Of a stretch of DNA of 64,000 nt, positions 35,024 through 45,649 are shown one piece after another. The translations under genes were made by a program, and so were the position numbers. The notes under the pieces are model-generated. The model saw only the letters and a list, made by a program, of their open reading frames with translations, was not told the origin of the DNA and searched no databases. Within the stretch, counting starts at the first letter, position 1, and each line of letters opens with the position of its first letter. The stretch comes from Hexactinellida sp. DTS-2022 (taxonomy: Eukaryota; Porifera; Hexactinellida): NCBI GenBank assembly GCA_028753945.1, contig JAPNXP010000002.1:14329624-14393623 (forward strand), given 5' to 3'.

Positions 35024-35279
35024 CCGTATTGCTTCGAATAAATCGCCTTGCGCTTATTGTTTTCGTGGACCAAAATTGTCCTGAATTTTTTGAAATTTCC
35101 AGGAAATAATATTTAGGTAGGTTCCAATGGTTCTCACCCACAGTATACATACTGAAGTTGCCAAAATCAATGGAATTACACTCCAGTGATCAACTAATGT
35201 GTATAATACCAAATTACCAATGTAATTTTTATTGACTCGGAGCTTATTCAAGCCCCCGCGCTTATTCGGGGAAATACGG
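35024..35279. mobile_element. CCGTATTTCCCCG-type MITE, copy 1
   Basis: The right end GCGCTTATTCGGGGAAATAC-GG is followed by TA; the left end (CCGTATTGCTTCGAATAAAT) is a diverged inverted copy preceded by TA. The interior (GGTTCCAATGGTT, TTGCCAAAATCAATGGAATT) matches the copy at 40736 on the other strand. Confidence 0.75.
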
Positions 35280-35968
35280 TATATACACGGCAGAGATGTT
35301 AGGGGACATTTATTGCGCCATAACTGGTCAGGACTCAGGATTAGCCAACCGTAGGTGGTCCATAGGGCTTGACAGCTAGATAAACAAATCCTTAGGAACT
35401 TAGTAGGTTGCTAACTTTACTAAAACATATTTACAAAAACCCTTATAAAACTACCCAGCAAATCTCACTATGGGCTGCATTGCGTTTGAATGTGATTTTG
35501 GCTAAGCATATGTTCTCTAAATAAATATAGTTTTCTGATTCTCTAATATTTAGGGCTGAAAGGAATCTTCGAAATCTAACGAACGAACCTTTTTCTAAAC
35601 GAACAATTATTTGAATATTAATTTGTTTGATGATTAAGCATTAATTCGATTTCATGACTCAAAATAAGTGGAAAATAGTTTTTTGTTAATGTTACAATCA
35701 TTTTATCATAGTATTTAACACAATAAGGTAGGAATTTATATTTACGATCTCTCCAACTATCAAAAATCATGTGTCCAAAAGTAGTAAGCGAATGTTTTTC
35801 AATCTAATTTTCATTAAAACTGAATATTACTAATATTCAGTAATAAAACTGAATATTACTAATATCTAATACTATTATATTTACTATAATATTAGATATT
35901 ACTAATATTCAGTATATTAGATTGATTCGGTATAGATATACATTTCAGCCTTACTAGTAATTTATATA

Positions 35969-36153
35969 CAGTCAACTCCGCTTAATAGAGCCACCTCGGG
36001 ACCAGGTTGTTTTGACCCGATTAAGCGGAGAAACCGATTAACTGAAAATATTGTTAGCCAAACTGTAATTCTGTCCTATAAATCTTGTGAAATTTTGACC
36101 CAATTAAGCGGAGAAACCGATTAACCGGTGGCTCTATTAAGCGGAGTTGACTG
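35969..36153. mobile_element. pogo-like MITE (AAGCGGAGT family), complete copy
   Basis: CAGTCAACTCCGCTTAATAG on the left and CTATTAAGCGGAGTTGACTG on the right, with TA on both sides; 185 bp. Internal copies of GATTAAGCGGAGAAACCGAT make it partly self-repeating. It serves as reference for the broken copies at 18664, 41122, 46127/48312 and 58350/59293. Confidence 0.9.
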
Positions 36154-36820
36154 TAATGTCATATTTTGGATTAAATTGATTGGAGTATTAATTTCCTGCA
36201 TTACTGTGTGTAATTACCCCTAGCCTAGCGACCTACACTCACTAGTGGGTTTCGTCCCATCTCAGAGACTCATCAGGAGGGTTACCCTCGACCAAATGAC
36301 TGGCGTCGCGCTTCATAATTTGCCAAATGCGGGCCGATACCACGCTCTCCATACCCTCATAAAATGTACAAATGGTCTGCGATAAACAGTTATTTACGGC
36401 TATTTATAAGCGCCAGAGACATTGGGTATCTATTCTAATCAGCATAATTATATCGTATAACAATGATGCTGATTAATTTATATCAAACTAGTCCTTCGGC
36501 CTCAGCCGCATTGCCGACGGTTATAGGAAATAGAATTTCATGAAATTTATAAGACAAATCGTTCTGAATCCCCATATAATATAATTATTTAATAATTTCA
36601 TCGAAGAGGGCCTTTCACTAAATGGGTTTAAATTGGATGGCGCCTAAGTGTGGGTCGTACTGAGTACACCAACTTTAGTGTCTCGTCAATTTAAGAGCTT
36701 CCTTTTATGTCGACGGTCTATGAAACCCCATACAAACTAAGCTAAAATTTGTCGACCGACTATAAATTTTGTAGATTATTCATAAATTATAATTTACAGC
36801 TAAGTTGAGTTAGTATTGTA

Positions 36821-37750
36821 ATGGCTACCACAGAAGCTAGCGTGTCCACGCTGAGAGAAAAGTTGGCAGAAGCTCTTGAATATGGAACTAACCCTGATGT
36901 GCACGTAGCTGATATCGGCGGTTTAGAGAAAAAGGTTTCTATTTTAAAATCATGTCCCACTCTGCCGCAGGAGCTGTTGATAATTAGCGATTTCGACTAC
37001 ACTCTCTCCAAATACTTTCTCGATACCGGCCTGAGGTCGCCCACTGCTTACCGAATCCTGCTAGGCAGTAAGCTGATAAGTGAGGAGTTCAACAGACGAG
37101 ACGATGAGCTGGCGACTCACTACTACCCGCTGGAGATTTCCAGCGAGATCAGCGAGGAAGATCGGGCCAAGCTCTGCATCGAGTGGTGGACAGAAGGGAA
37201 TCAGCTGATCCTGGGCACTAAGGTTAATCAACAGCTTTTGCCGGAAATAGTTAAGAACTCCGGACTAATGCTTAGAGATGGAGTTCCTCAAATGATGCAG
37301 TTACTTCATAGCAACTGTATCGCATGCTTGGTATTTTCAGCAGGACTCGATTATGTTATACAAGTAGCTTTGAGTGAGAATAAACTCTTGACTCCAAATG
37401 TAGAAGTGATTGCTAATGAAATGGTGTGGGACCAAGAAGGGAATATTTCTGATATGCCAGGACCCATAATTACATCTACAAATAAGAACTTTAAATTTCT
37501 ATCTAACTACCCTGTTGTTGAAAAGAAACTTAGTCCGAAGAAATATGTAATTCTGTTAGGAGATTCTCCTGGTGATTGCAATATGGCAATTGGAATGCCA
37601 AATGTTCTTGAAACGCTCAAAATTGGGTTTTTGAATATGAAAGTGACAGAGAAACTGGAGAAATACAAATCGATTTTTGATATAGTTTTTACAAATGACA
37701 TTCCTCTTCACTTATTTATCAACCTTCTGAAGTTGATATTGACAGGATGA
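36821..37750 (+). CDS. Cytosolic 5'-nucleotidase III (pyrimidine 5'-nucleotidase)
   Basis: 309 residues, one exon. A HAD-superfamily phosphatase of the NT5C3 type: the nucleophile motif DFDYTLSKY sits at 57-65 (D57 nucleophile, D59 acid/base), the second motif is LVFSAGLDYVI (serine at 173), and the metal-binding motif is GDSPGDCNMA at 247-256. The length suits the ~300-residue family. The enzyme removes phosphate from pyrimidine nucleoside monophosphates in the cytosol (family knowledge). The human NT5C3A and NT5C3B paralogues cannot be told apart here. It opens a run of seven + strand single-exon genes. Confidence 0.93.
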   Translation: MATTEASVSTLREKLAEALEYGTNPDVHVADIGGLEKKVSILKSCPTLPQELLIISDFDYTLSKYFLDTGLRSPTAYRILLGSKLISEEFNRRDDELATHYYPLEISSEISEEDRAKLCIEWWTEGNQLILGTKVNQQLLPEIVKNSGLMLRDGVPQMMQLLHSNCIACLVFSAGLDYVIQVALSENKLLTPNVEVIANEMVWDQEGNISDMPGPIITSTNKNFKFLSNYPVVEKKLSPKKYVILLGDSPGDCNMAIGMPNVLETLKIGFLNMKVTEKLEKYKSIFDIVFTNDIPLHLFINLLKLILTG

Positions 37751-38504
37751 GAAGTTCTGATTCTGGTAGGTACAATTAGATCTAGAATATACTGATATTT
37801 ATTCAAATGTAGTATATGCATCTGATCTTAGAATATATTATCCGATCGATTTTATAATACACTCTCAGATAAACGTTCCTGTTATACCAATGGTTTCTAA
37901 GTATATTATTAAACAGACTCCCATTCATACTAACCAACCCCTCGACAATATTTCCCTGAATTTATTGCTATGTACCTGTAATAATGTGAGCGAAAAAGAT
38001 AAGATCGAAATCCCTGTGAATTCCTAGGATGGTTGGTATGCATAATGCATCCCCATTTTTAATGTGAGTCTTCGAATTAATATAAATAGTAATGCTGCAG
38101 TGGAAGCGTGTACCCGGTGTGATCGCGTTCACACCGGGTACACATTACAACAGTAATATTATACTAGTTTACTACAACCATGGATATGAGTACACACTAC
38201 CGTATAATATCTTATTTTGTCAGTTAGTTTGGGCGAGTAATATTTTTGCGTTTTACTCGAAACCTAAGATTCACCTTTTTGTTTGGCGAACCATGTCTTA
38301 GCATTAAACTTGCCAACAATGTCAATATTATTCTATACGTATTAGTACAGTATAATATTTTAAATTTCAAGTTTGGGATTAGCGAAGTGCTATGGGCCGA
38401 AATAACTTTCAATAACCTATTTTATACCGAGTGTTCTATTCAAAAATGCAACTAATTTCCCGTCTGACTAGCCCTATAGTTGCGACCATAGTACTAACTT
38501 GTTT
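37751..38504. other. Spacer between 5'-nucleotidase and cytochrome c1
   Basis: 0.75 kb, AT-rich. The only structure seen is a perfect hairpin at 38108-38143. Confidence 0.5.
38108..38143. repeat. Perfect 15-bp hairpin
   Basis: Arms GTGTACCCGGTGTGA and TCACACCGGGTACAC around a 6-nt loop TCGCGT. It is GC-rich within an AT-rich spacer and flanked by AGTAAT on both sides, which may mean a tiny mobile element or a structured regulatory site. Confidence 0.8.
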
Positions 38505-39422
38505 ATGCTGAGGGGAAGAATAAAGTCCATCAGAGGCGTTCTTAAGATCCCCCGCTGGTACGGCCTCGGAGCCCTGGCGGTGGGGCTAGGAGGGCTAGGG
38601 GGGATAGGGGCCTGTCTCCTCTCGGGGGCTCTCACACTCTCTGCCACCGACGTGGTCCCCCTGGCCCCGCCCCTCCCCTGGACGCACAAGGGGTGGTACG
38701 AGTCCCTTGACCACTCCTCCATCCGTCGCGGGTACCAGGTGTACAAGCAGGTGTGCGCGGCCTGCCACAGCCTGGAGTACATATACTACCGCAACCTGGT
38801 GGACGTGTCGCACACGGAGGAGGAGGCGAAGGCGGAGGCGGCCGAGGCGCTGGTGGTGGGAGAACTGGACGATGAGGGGAAAGCCACTGAGAGGCCGGGA
38901 AAGCTCTTCGACCGGATTCCGTACCCCTACCCCAACGAGGTGGTCGCCAGGAACGCTAACAACGGAGCGTTCCCTCCCGACCTGAGCTACATCGTGCTCG
39001 CGCGCCACAGAAACGAGGACTACCTGTTCCACCTGCTGACTGGGTACGTGGACCCGCCCGCCGGGGAGACGGTGGACGAGGAGATGGCCTACAACCTGTA
39101 CTTCCCCGGAAACAAGATATCAATGCCGCAACAGCTGTTCACCAACAGCGTGGAGTACGAGGACGGGACCGAGGCCACCGTGTCGCAAATGGCAAAAGAC
39201 GTTTGCACCTTTCTACGCTGGGCAGCCGAGCCAGAGCACGACGAGAGAAAACGCATTGGATTCAAAGCTACAATCATAATGCCGATGTTGTGGATCGTAG
39301 CCTTCTATGTTATGAAGCACAAATGGAGCTTCATAAAGTCCCGGAAGCTCGCATACCTCCCCGCCGTAAGGAAAAAGTATTCCTTCGCTGGGTACGAACG
39401 CAAAGGGCCGCCAATATCATAA
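38505..39422 (+). CDS. CYC1: Cytochrome c1, haem subunit of respiratory complex III
   Basis: 305 residues, one exon. A basic mitochondrial presequence (MLRGRIKSIRGVLKIPRWYG) runs into a Gly-rich hydrophobic sorting segment, the usual two-part signal for the intermembrane space. The haem site is CAACH at 84-88 (family CxxCH), and the axial Met is M207 in YFPGNKISMP. PGKLFDRIPYPYPNE, ANNGAFPPDLSYIV and KDVCTFLRWAAEPEHD are classic family blocks. One C-terminal membrane helix precedes KHKWSFIKSRKLAYLP. It carries electrons from the Rieske protein to cytochrome c. The ATG at 38505 is the first in frame. Confidence 0.97.
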   Translation: MLRGRIKSIRGVLKIPRWYGLGALAVGLGGLGGIGACLLSGALTLSATDVVPLAPPLPWTHKGWYESLDHSSIRRGYQVYKQVCAACHSLEYIYYRNLVDVSHTEEEAKAEAAEALVVGELDDEGKATERPGKLFDRIPYPYPNEVVARNANNGAFPPDLSYIVLARHRNEDYLFHLLTGYVDPPAGETVDEEMAYNLYFPGNKISMPQQLFTNSVEYEDGTEATVSQMAKDVCTFLRWAAEPEHDERKRIGFKATIIMPMLWIVAFYVMKHKWSFIKSRKLAYLPAVRKKYSFAGYERKGPPIS

Positions 39423-40030
39423 ATATTATTGTAGGATATCGAGCTAGATCTAATGAGTACTGCATTCGAAATGGCTATCAGTTTAACTTATGTATATTAA
39501 TATTAATTAATTATAACGCACTTATTCTGGTAATGAGGGAGGTAGTGATTAAATATTTCTCTTATAAACACAATAATGCCTACTATAGATAAGATTCTTG
39601 GTTGTACTTAATTGTCTAAACTTAATCGGATTGTTAAACACGGATGTCTAACATAAGCAAATCTAAGACATCCTGAAATCCATTTTCTACTAAATTCTAG
39701 CAAGAAATGTTACCAAAACATTTATTGCTGGAAATTAGTAGAAGAATGGATTGTGCCTTGAGCAACTAAATCTACATATTTCATTTTAGTAAATGTAATT
39801 ATTCTGTGTTTGATATCATTGGATTAATTATATTTTAAGAGTTAAATCAAGCTTAGGCATGATTTAAAGATTTCACTCAAGTTTTAGTTAAAGCTAAGCG
39901 AATCTAATTCTTACATTTAACTTAACTTTGTCAGTAAAACTAAGAATATGCTTGAAGTTAAGCAAAAATTAATTCAAGAAATCAGTCAGTAAGACCCTGA
40001 CTTTAGTTGAGTTAATATAGTACAGTACTC
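39423..40030. other. Spacer between CYC1 and MRPS18
   Basis: 0.6 kb, AT-rich. No gene or clear element is seen; short segments around 39850-39990 repeat AAGCTTAGG/TTAACTT-like words only loosely. Confidence 0.4.
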
Positions 40031-40465
40031 ATGATAGCGTCCACACATTCGCTATTAAGATTCCCTAATTGTATACCGCGGGCATTCCCTGTAAGGATCC
40101 CTATCCGAACAAAGGTAAAGCAGAATAGAGTAGAGCCCACAACTGACGAGCGAATAGTTCCCATAAGAAAGATTCTGAAATGTCCTCTGAACTGTCTCTG
40201 CTCTAAAGATATTAAAATAGATTACAAGAATGTGGAACTCCTCTCTCAGTTCATTTCTCCGCTCAGCGGGAGAATCCTTTCCAGGTATTCCACTGGCATT
40301 TGTCTTGAGAAACAGATCAAAGTCGCCTTGTCTATAATACGAGCGCGCGGCGTCGGCTTAATGCCGTATACATTTAAACTCCCGGCGTACATATCTCCAG
40401 AGCTGCTGCCCACGCCACTCAGAGAGCATCCGGCAACGGATGCGAAGGAGAAGACGGAAGAGTAG
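40031..40465 (+). CDS. Mitochondrial ribosomal protein bS18m (MRPS18C-like)
   Basis: 144 residues, one exon. The bS18 core spans about residues 50-120: CPLNCLCSKDIKIDYKNVEL, LLSQFISPLSGRILSR, TGICLEKQIKVALSIIRARG and GLMPYTFKLPAYI. DYKNVELLSQF and MPYTFKLPAY match MRPS18C best among the three animal paralogues. The N-terminus is basic and Ser/Arg-rich, as expected for mitochondrial import. It is a small-subunit protein contacting 12S rRNA. Confidence 0.9.
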   Translation: MIASTHSLLRFPNCIPRAFPVRIPIRTKVKQNRVEPTTDERIVPIRKILKCPLNCLCSKDIKIDYKNVELLSQFISPLSGRILSRYSTGICLEKQIKVALSIIRARGVGLMPYTFKLPAYISPELLPTPLREHPATDAKEKTEE

Positions 40466-40632
40466 TTATTATACACTTAATTTAATTGTTAGGTAGAGTA
40501 TTAAATATTATATTTCACATCAATCTATGTTGCTTATAGATACGGGAATTGGTTTTCTGCGCATTTGGAAAATAAATTTAATGATTCTAATGGATTAATG
40601 GTTTACACACTACTGACACATTCAATTTTATG

Positions 40633-41050
40633 CAGTGGTATTCGCCAAAAGCAATTGCTCTAATAGCAATATAATTGTTTATATTGCTCTATTAGCAGGT
40701 TATTTTCAGTCCCAAGCGAGCATTTAATATAATTACCGTATTTCCCCGAATAAGCGCCGGGTCAATATACATGACATTGGAATGTTAAAATTTATACACA
40801 TTAGTTGACCACTGTAATGTAATTCCATTGATTTTGGCAACTTCGGTAGGTATACTGTTGGTGGAAACCATTAGAACCGACCTAAATATTATATTCTGGA
40901 TTTTTCACAAAAATTTCAGGATAATTTTGGCCCACGAAAACAATAAGCGCTTATTCGGGGAAATACGGTATGCTCCTCTAATAGCAAGTTCGCCTATTAA
41001 CAAGCAAATTTCGTGCAAAATGCGACTTGCTATTACGCGAACTCCAACTG
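40633..41050. mobile_element. pogo-like MITE interrupted by another MITE
   Basis: The left end CAGTGGTATTCGCCAAAAGC is mirrored by a right end ...GCGAACTCCAACTG followed by TA. Both halves carry a CTCTAATAGCAA-type segment. The element at 40736-40968 sits inside it. Confidence 0.65.
40736..40968. mobile_element. CCGTATTTCCCCG-type MITE, copy 2, nested
   Basis: CCGTATTTCCCCGAATAAGC and its complement form both ends, with TA on each side; 233 bp. It is a cleaner copy of the element at 35024-35279. Confidence 0.9.
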
Positions 41051-41121
41051 TAGATGTTTATGTTTACAGTTTCGAAAATACAGTGACACATTAAACTAGT
41101 GAATAGGATTCAGAAACTATA

Positions 41122-41990
41122 CAGTAGAATCTGCTTAATTGGGTTCTCCTGTTGATTAGATCAACATTTCACAGGATTCACAAAACTGATTTAGAGTTTG
41201 GCTGCAATATTTTCGGTTAATTAGGTTGTAGTTGGGTCAAACCCTCGGACCAAGGGATTAAGGCTCGACCTCAACCTTCAGAGATTTAGCTCCATTCAAA
41301 TCCAAACTTATATCAGTTTTAGCCTTATCAATACTGATAACAAATCCGCAATCAAAATTGAATTCAAATAATATTCGCTCGAGTGATTGAATATAGTTCC
41401 ATATTACGTAATATTAAATTCCCATACCTGACTGAAAATATGTGCGCCCTTTTAACAATTAAACAACAAAAGATTAAGAGCTGATTAAGCTTTATTTATT
41501 CAATACATATAGTAGTGTAAGACTTATACCAATAATAGTCAGGAATTTCATGCTTACCAGAAAAATTGTAGTCGTATAGTGAAACCAAGACAATGATTCA
41601 TGATTATATTGCATTTCTTTGATTCAAATTCTAATAACATTCTTCTGATGTGTTGGATGCGTTATTCCATGGTATATGAAGTGTATTACTATACACTAAG
41701 TAATGCAGAATACTATAATCATCAAATACAATCATAAATTTTAAGTTATCTGGGCGCAAGTTGGTACGTCTTGGCGGCTGAAAATATTTTTGGAAATTAG
41801 TACATTTATATTTAAATAATTTACTATCAGTACCATATTTCCTAAAGTATTTAATATTTCTGGACTAAATTTGCAGGGAATATACACAACATATAGACCT
41901 CTCGAAATAAGCAATATAACCTAATTATTGAAAACTAATTATAAATCTCTGAAGGTTGCTCTCGAGCCTTAAATTAAGTTGAGTCGACTG
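41122..41990. mobile_element. pogo-like MITE interrupted by a TTAA element
   Basis: The left half starts CAGTAGAATCTGCTTAATTG after TA. The right half ends AAGTTGAGTCGACTG before TA. The halves belong to the AAGCGGAGT family (compare 35969) and are split by the insert at 41262-41968. Confidence 0.7.
41262..41968. mobile_element. TTAA-flanked non-autonomous element (piggyBac-like)
   Basis: Inverted ends of ~30 bp: GGCTCGACCTCAACCTTCAG on the left and, as complement of the right end, GGCTCGAGAGCAACCTTCAG. The tetranucleotide TTAA flanks both sides (41258-41261, 41969-41972). The 707-bp interior has no coding frame. TTAA targeting is typical of piggyBac; the end sequence itself is not a known piggyBac end to me. 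Confidence 0.7.
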
Positions 41991-42223
41991 TATTTGTTGT
42001 ACAACATGACCGAACACGAACGTTATTTCAACCTCTTCACGTATTACTTAGCAAATATTAATCACATAATGTTAGGATATTAAAGCTAGGGAATTGTATT
42101 TTTAAGTTAACCTTTAAAATGCCATTTAACTTAATTGACCAAACCTTATGAAATGTGTTCTCTTGAAGGTATTCCGATTGTACATTTAAATAGGGAGCAG
42201 TAGTGCGCCACTAGTTACATAGA

Positions 42224-43873
42224 ATGAGCAGTGTCCCCCGAGTTAGCAACTGGCTGTGTTGCTTCTGTGTTGTGACCTTTGACCTTGAGATCGGCCAGGC
42301 CCTAGAGTCCGTGCACCCGCCTAACTTCCCTCTCTCGGAGGACGAGAAGACCAACATTTGCTATCTGGCATTTCCCGATTCCAACGCCGGGCTTATCGGA
42401 GACGTGCAGTTCCACTTCCGCATTCCGGCTAGCGGCGCTGGGAGAGACGGCTGCGACCCCAAGCCGGTCCCCCACTCGAGCCAGCTGCCCCTCGTGCTCA
42501 GACAGGAGCGGAACCACTATTTCGGGTTTGTCTACTTCAGACAGACCAAGGACGCGAGCATCCGGCGCGGGTACTTCCAGAAGTCCGTCCTTCTCATCTC
42601 GCGACTCCCCTTCTTCAACCTCTTCTCCACACTGATGGCCCGCGTCGCGCCGGAGGTCTTCAAGGTGGGCAGCGCCTTCCTGGAGGTGGTGTACCAGGAG
42701 ATGTGTCACTGGCCGGAGATGCGCCCCGGGGCCTGGCTGCAGCTGCCACTGATGGGACAGGTGCTGGCCATAAAGCTGCCAACCAAAATGCAGAAGAAGG
42801 ACGGCGCGCCCACATTCCAATTCCCCCAAGGCATCACCGCTCTCGGCTCCGTTAACGAACTGAATCTGACTTACATTCTGCAGAGCGTGCTGCCTCAGGC
42901 GGGGCTCCTGTGGGAACTGGTGCTGACTAACGAGCCGATATTCGTAATGGGCACTTCCCCCAAGCTCTGCTCGGACTTCGTGCAGGCCCTGGTGTCCCTG
43001 GTCCACCCGCTGCAGTACGCAGAGGATTACAGGCCCTACTTCACAGTGCACGACACCACTTTCTCCGAGTACAGCAAGAAGACGCACGTGCCCCCTGGGG
43101 TTATTCTGGGCGTGACTAACCCGTACTTCGCAAAGGTTCTGGAGCACTGGCCCTCCCAGATACGGATAGGAGACCCTAAGTTCATAGAGGGAAAGGTAAA
43201 TAGCACCATGGCAAACTCCAGCAGCGCCAACGGACAGGAGTCTAAGTCCGGAATATTCACAAAGTACAAGTGCTTCACCCAGAAAGATAAGAGTTTCATT
43301 AAACTGATCGAGAAACCTCCGACGTTGCACGGGAAGCGACCTATTGAGGCTCAGAATCTGATTATTAAGAAATACTTCGAAGATCTAACTTGTAACTTTC
43401 TGATCCCCTTAGAGCGGTACTTGGTTTCTCTCATTCCAATCAGTCGCGATATTAACCCGTGGTTAACGCCTCCCACTATAAAGCCGTTTAACACGGAAGA
43501 CTTTATAAAGACGCTGGCGGCTAACGGGCCCCAGCAGATAGTGGGAATAAAGGGGAACTGGGAGGGGCTCTACAGGGGCTTTATAGTGGCGCCCAACTTC
43601 CGAGTTTGGTTTGAAGAGAGAAGAAAAGAAGTCAATTTGAATTTGCATAGAATCTATCTTGAAAAGCTGAGTAAGATTGATGTTAACTTTTGGTTGCGTG
43701 ATAAGACCGAAGTTGAGATTGTAGATTTCTATTTGCGAGTTAGAACTGTTTCGGACGATGCCACAGCTCTATTCGCTACCGGACACCCCGTGCTGTTAGG
43801 CATTCAGAAACACATGTCCCTCCTGAGGGCTAGGACCCCTCCCCATTTGCAATCTCTCTTCTCGCACTCTTGA
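42224..43873 (+). CDS. DENN domain protein 6 (Rab GTPase exchange factor)
   Basis: 549 residues, one exon. The start WLCCFCVVTFDLEIGQALES and then ICYLAFPDSNAGLIGDVQF match DENND6A/B (FAM116) closely. YFGFVYFRQTKDASIRRGYF and KSVLLISRLPFFNLF are the upstream DENN block, GVTNPYFAKVLEHWP the central DENN block, and LIPLERYLVSLIP with WEGLYRGFIVAPNF the downstream block. Family knowledge: DENND6 activates Rab14 and related Rabs on recycling endosomes. Length is near the human proteins (about 585-608). The human A and B forms are not separable here. Confidence 0.93.
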   Translation: MSSVPRVSNWLCCFCVVTFDLEIGQALESVHPPNFPLSEDEKTNICYLAFPDSNAGLIGDVQFHFRIPASGAGRDGCDPKPVPHSSQLPLVLRQERNHYFGFVYFRQTKDASIRRGYFQKSVLLISRLPFFNLFSTLMARVAPEVFKVGSAFLEVVYQEMCHWPEMRPGAWLQLPLMGQVLAIKLPTKMQKKDGAPTFQFPQGITALGSVNELNLTYILQSVLPQAGLLWELVLTNEPIFVMGTSPKLCSDFVQALVSLVHPLQYAEDYRPYFTVHDTTFSEYSKKTHVPPGVILGVTNPYFAKVLEHWPSQIRIGDPKFIEGKVNSTMANSSSANGQESKSGIFTKYKCFTQKDKSFIKLIEKPPTLHGKRPIEAQNLIIKKYFEDLTCNFLIPLERYLVSLIPISRDINPWLTPPTIKPFNTEDFIKTLAANGPQQIVGIKGNWEGLYRGFIVAPNFRVWFEERRKEVNLNLHRIYLEKLSKIDVNFWLRDKTEVEIVDFYLRVRTVSDDATALFATGHPVLLGIQKHMSLLRARTPPHLQSLFSHS

Positions 43874-44344
43874 TACGAACTCCGTATGTACTTAGGATAT
43901 ATTTAATTTATCAGCTACCAGCTGATTTTCATTCCAGGTACACACCATTGTTATAATGTTTAATTCGTTGTTGTTATTCTTGTTAATTTATATATTGACT
44001 GCATTTAATTACAACTCTAAGGGATATTAATCATATGAATTATACTTACTTATTGTGCAACCGACCACATCGACAGTATTCTCTAAATATTCTCTCCAGT
44101 CAGTTCCCAACTAATACTTTCTAAAACTTAGCAAATTCGGTTTTAATCAATTCAATAGCTCAGTTACGGTCTATAAAGCTGTTCTTATAATATTAGCACA
44201 GATATAATTGAATGCTAGCTGCTAATCCATACGGGAACAACCCTCGAATTTAATTGGCTAAAGGTTTTGACACCTTTTGTGATGGAAGATGTGAATATTT
44301 TTTAGATATTTAACTTGTGTGTGCATAAAGTATTCCTACCCCCT

Positions 44345-44442
44345 GCCATATTTTAAGTCTGTAGCTTTACCAGTTCCTCGATCAATTCTGAACAAACACA
44401 CAAACAAACAAACACAAAAAGCATTGTGATTTAATATATAAC
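44345..44442 (+). mobile_element. RTE-like LINE or SINE 3' end, copy 1
   Basis: CTGTAGCTTTACCAGTTCCT leads into a Gln-free AC-rich run (ACAAACAAACAAACACAAAA) and TTGTGATTTAATATATAA. This arrangement is typical of RTE-clade LINE tails and their SINEs. No reverse transcriptase frame lies upstream, so it is a short 5'-truncated copy or SINE. Confidence 0.5.
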
Positions 44443-44576
44443 GAGCCCTCCGGTCTCGGTCGCTTTGCGACAGATCGGTGCTACGCACCTCAAGTTAACG
44501 GCCACTACGCGGCCTTACTCCTCACTAAACAATTGATTACATAGTTAGTAATATTTGTCATAGTTATATACTTATA

Positions 44577-45030
44577 ATACCCGTTTACTAATAATACCCG
44601 TTGAAAGCTAACTTCTGAGTTGATTTTGAATTATCTTTAATTTGTTTACCTATTTGTGTAAACAACAACAGTAAATATTCGAGCTAAAACTTTAGAAATG
44701 CGAAATTCGTGTTTAGCATACTTGTTTACCTATAATACCCGTTGTAAGCAAACTTCTAGGAAGAATTTGAATTTTCATCAATCTGTTTACCTATTTGTGT
44801 AAACAACAACAACAACAAATATTCATATTATAAATTTATACACGCGAAATTCGGGTTCAGCATACTTGTTTACCTGTAATACCCGTTGAAAGCTAACTTC
44901 TAGGTTGATTTTGAATTTTCATTAATTGTTTACCTATTTTGTGTAAACAACAACAACAATTAATATTCATATTAGGAATTTATAAATGCGAAATTCGAAT
45001 TCAGCATACTTGTTTACCCCTTATAACATT
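44577..45030. repeat. Tandem array of ~145-bp units
   Basis: Three units plus part of a fourth, each with TAATACCCGTTGAAAGCTAA (or a variant), then TTTACCTATTTGTGTAAACA, a CAACAACAA run, and GCGAAATTCGNGTTNAGCAT-like ends. The TGTTTACC...GTAAACA pair is inverted within each unit. Confidence 0.8.
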
Positions 45031-45559
45031 TGTTTACCAATTATAACATTTAAAACTTAGCTTATATCTCATATATAAATACGGTTTCTATTCCCCCATC
45101 ACTTTAACTAGCGCGCTTCGCTTGCTCGGTCGCTTTGCGGCAGAACACAACCACAAACCAACCGCGAAGCGGTTGGTGTGTTGTTTATATGATATTCCTA
45201 ATATTGATTATAAAGCGTAAATAAGCCTAAATAGTCAAATTTAACATTATGAAATTTTTATGCTTACGTCATCATGCGATAATGTTCTATTAAATTTTCA
45301 GATTTTTATCACTTAGAGGGCGCGAATTATGCGCGATTAAGTGAATTTTCAGGGTTCTCTAAATGTGACAATGACGTCATAACTTGTCGAGGTGTGAGAA
45401 ATTTTGAGTGGAAACCTCAACTTGTTGGCGGGTGCCAAAAGTTACCCCTATAGGCTATATGCCAAAAATCACATTTGGAAACCGTCCACTTTCTTCAATC
45501 AACTCGTAACATACAAACAAATATAGCACACACCCAGGCTTGTGTTTTAATAGTATAGA

Positions 45560-45640
45560 TAGTATAGATACAATCCGGACAAACAAACAAACAAACACAC
45601 AAACACAAAAACTTTGTGATTTAATATATAAGATAGACCA
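45560..45640 (+). mobile_element. RTE-like LINE or SINE 3' end, copy 2
   Basis: AGTATAGATACAATCCGGAC precedes an ACAAACAAACAAACAAAC run, CACAAAAACTTTGTGATTTA and ATATATAAGATAG. The final ~60 bp match copy 1 closely. The CCGGAC-plus-ACAAAC end is characteristic of RTE tails. Confidence 0.55.
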
Positions 45641-45649
45641 AATATAGCC

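Larger units (their letters stand above)
34439..36820. other. 2.4-kb spacer with MITEs
   Basis: It holds MITEs at 35024-35279 and 35969-36153, plus an AT-only palindromic stretch at about 35815-35925 (repeated TATTACTAATATTCAG). No gene is recognised. Confidence 0.5.
40466..42223. other. Spacer between MRPS18 and DENND6, mostly nested MITEs
   Basis: 1.76 kb. Two stacks occupy most of it: a CCGTATTT MITE within a pogo-like MITE (40633-41050), and a TTAA-flanked element within a second pogo-like MITE (41122-41990). About 230 bp remain before the DENND6 start. Confidence 0.6.

Noticed and set aside
44577-45030. Possible CRISPR-like array
   Set aside because: Units are ~145 bp, diverged throughout and lack constant repeat/variable spacer structure; the genome is animal.
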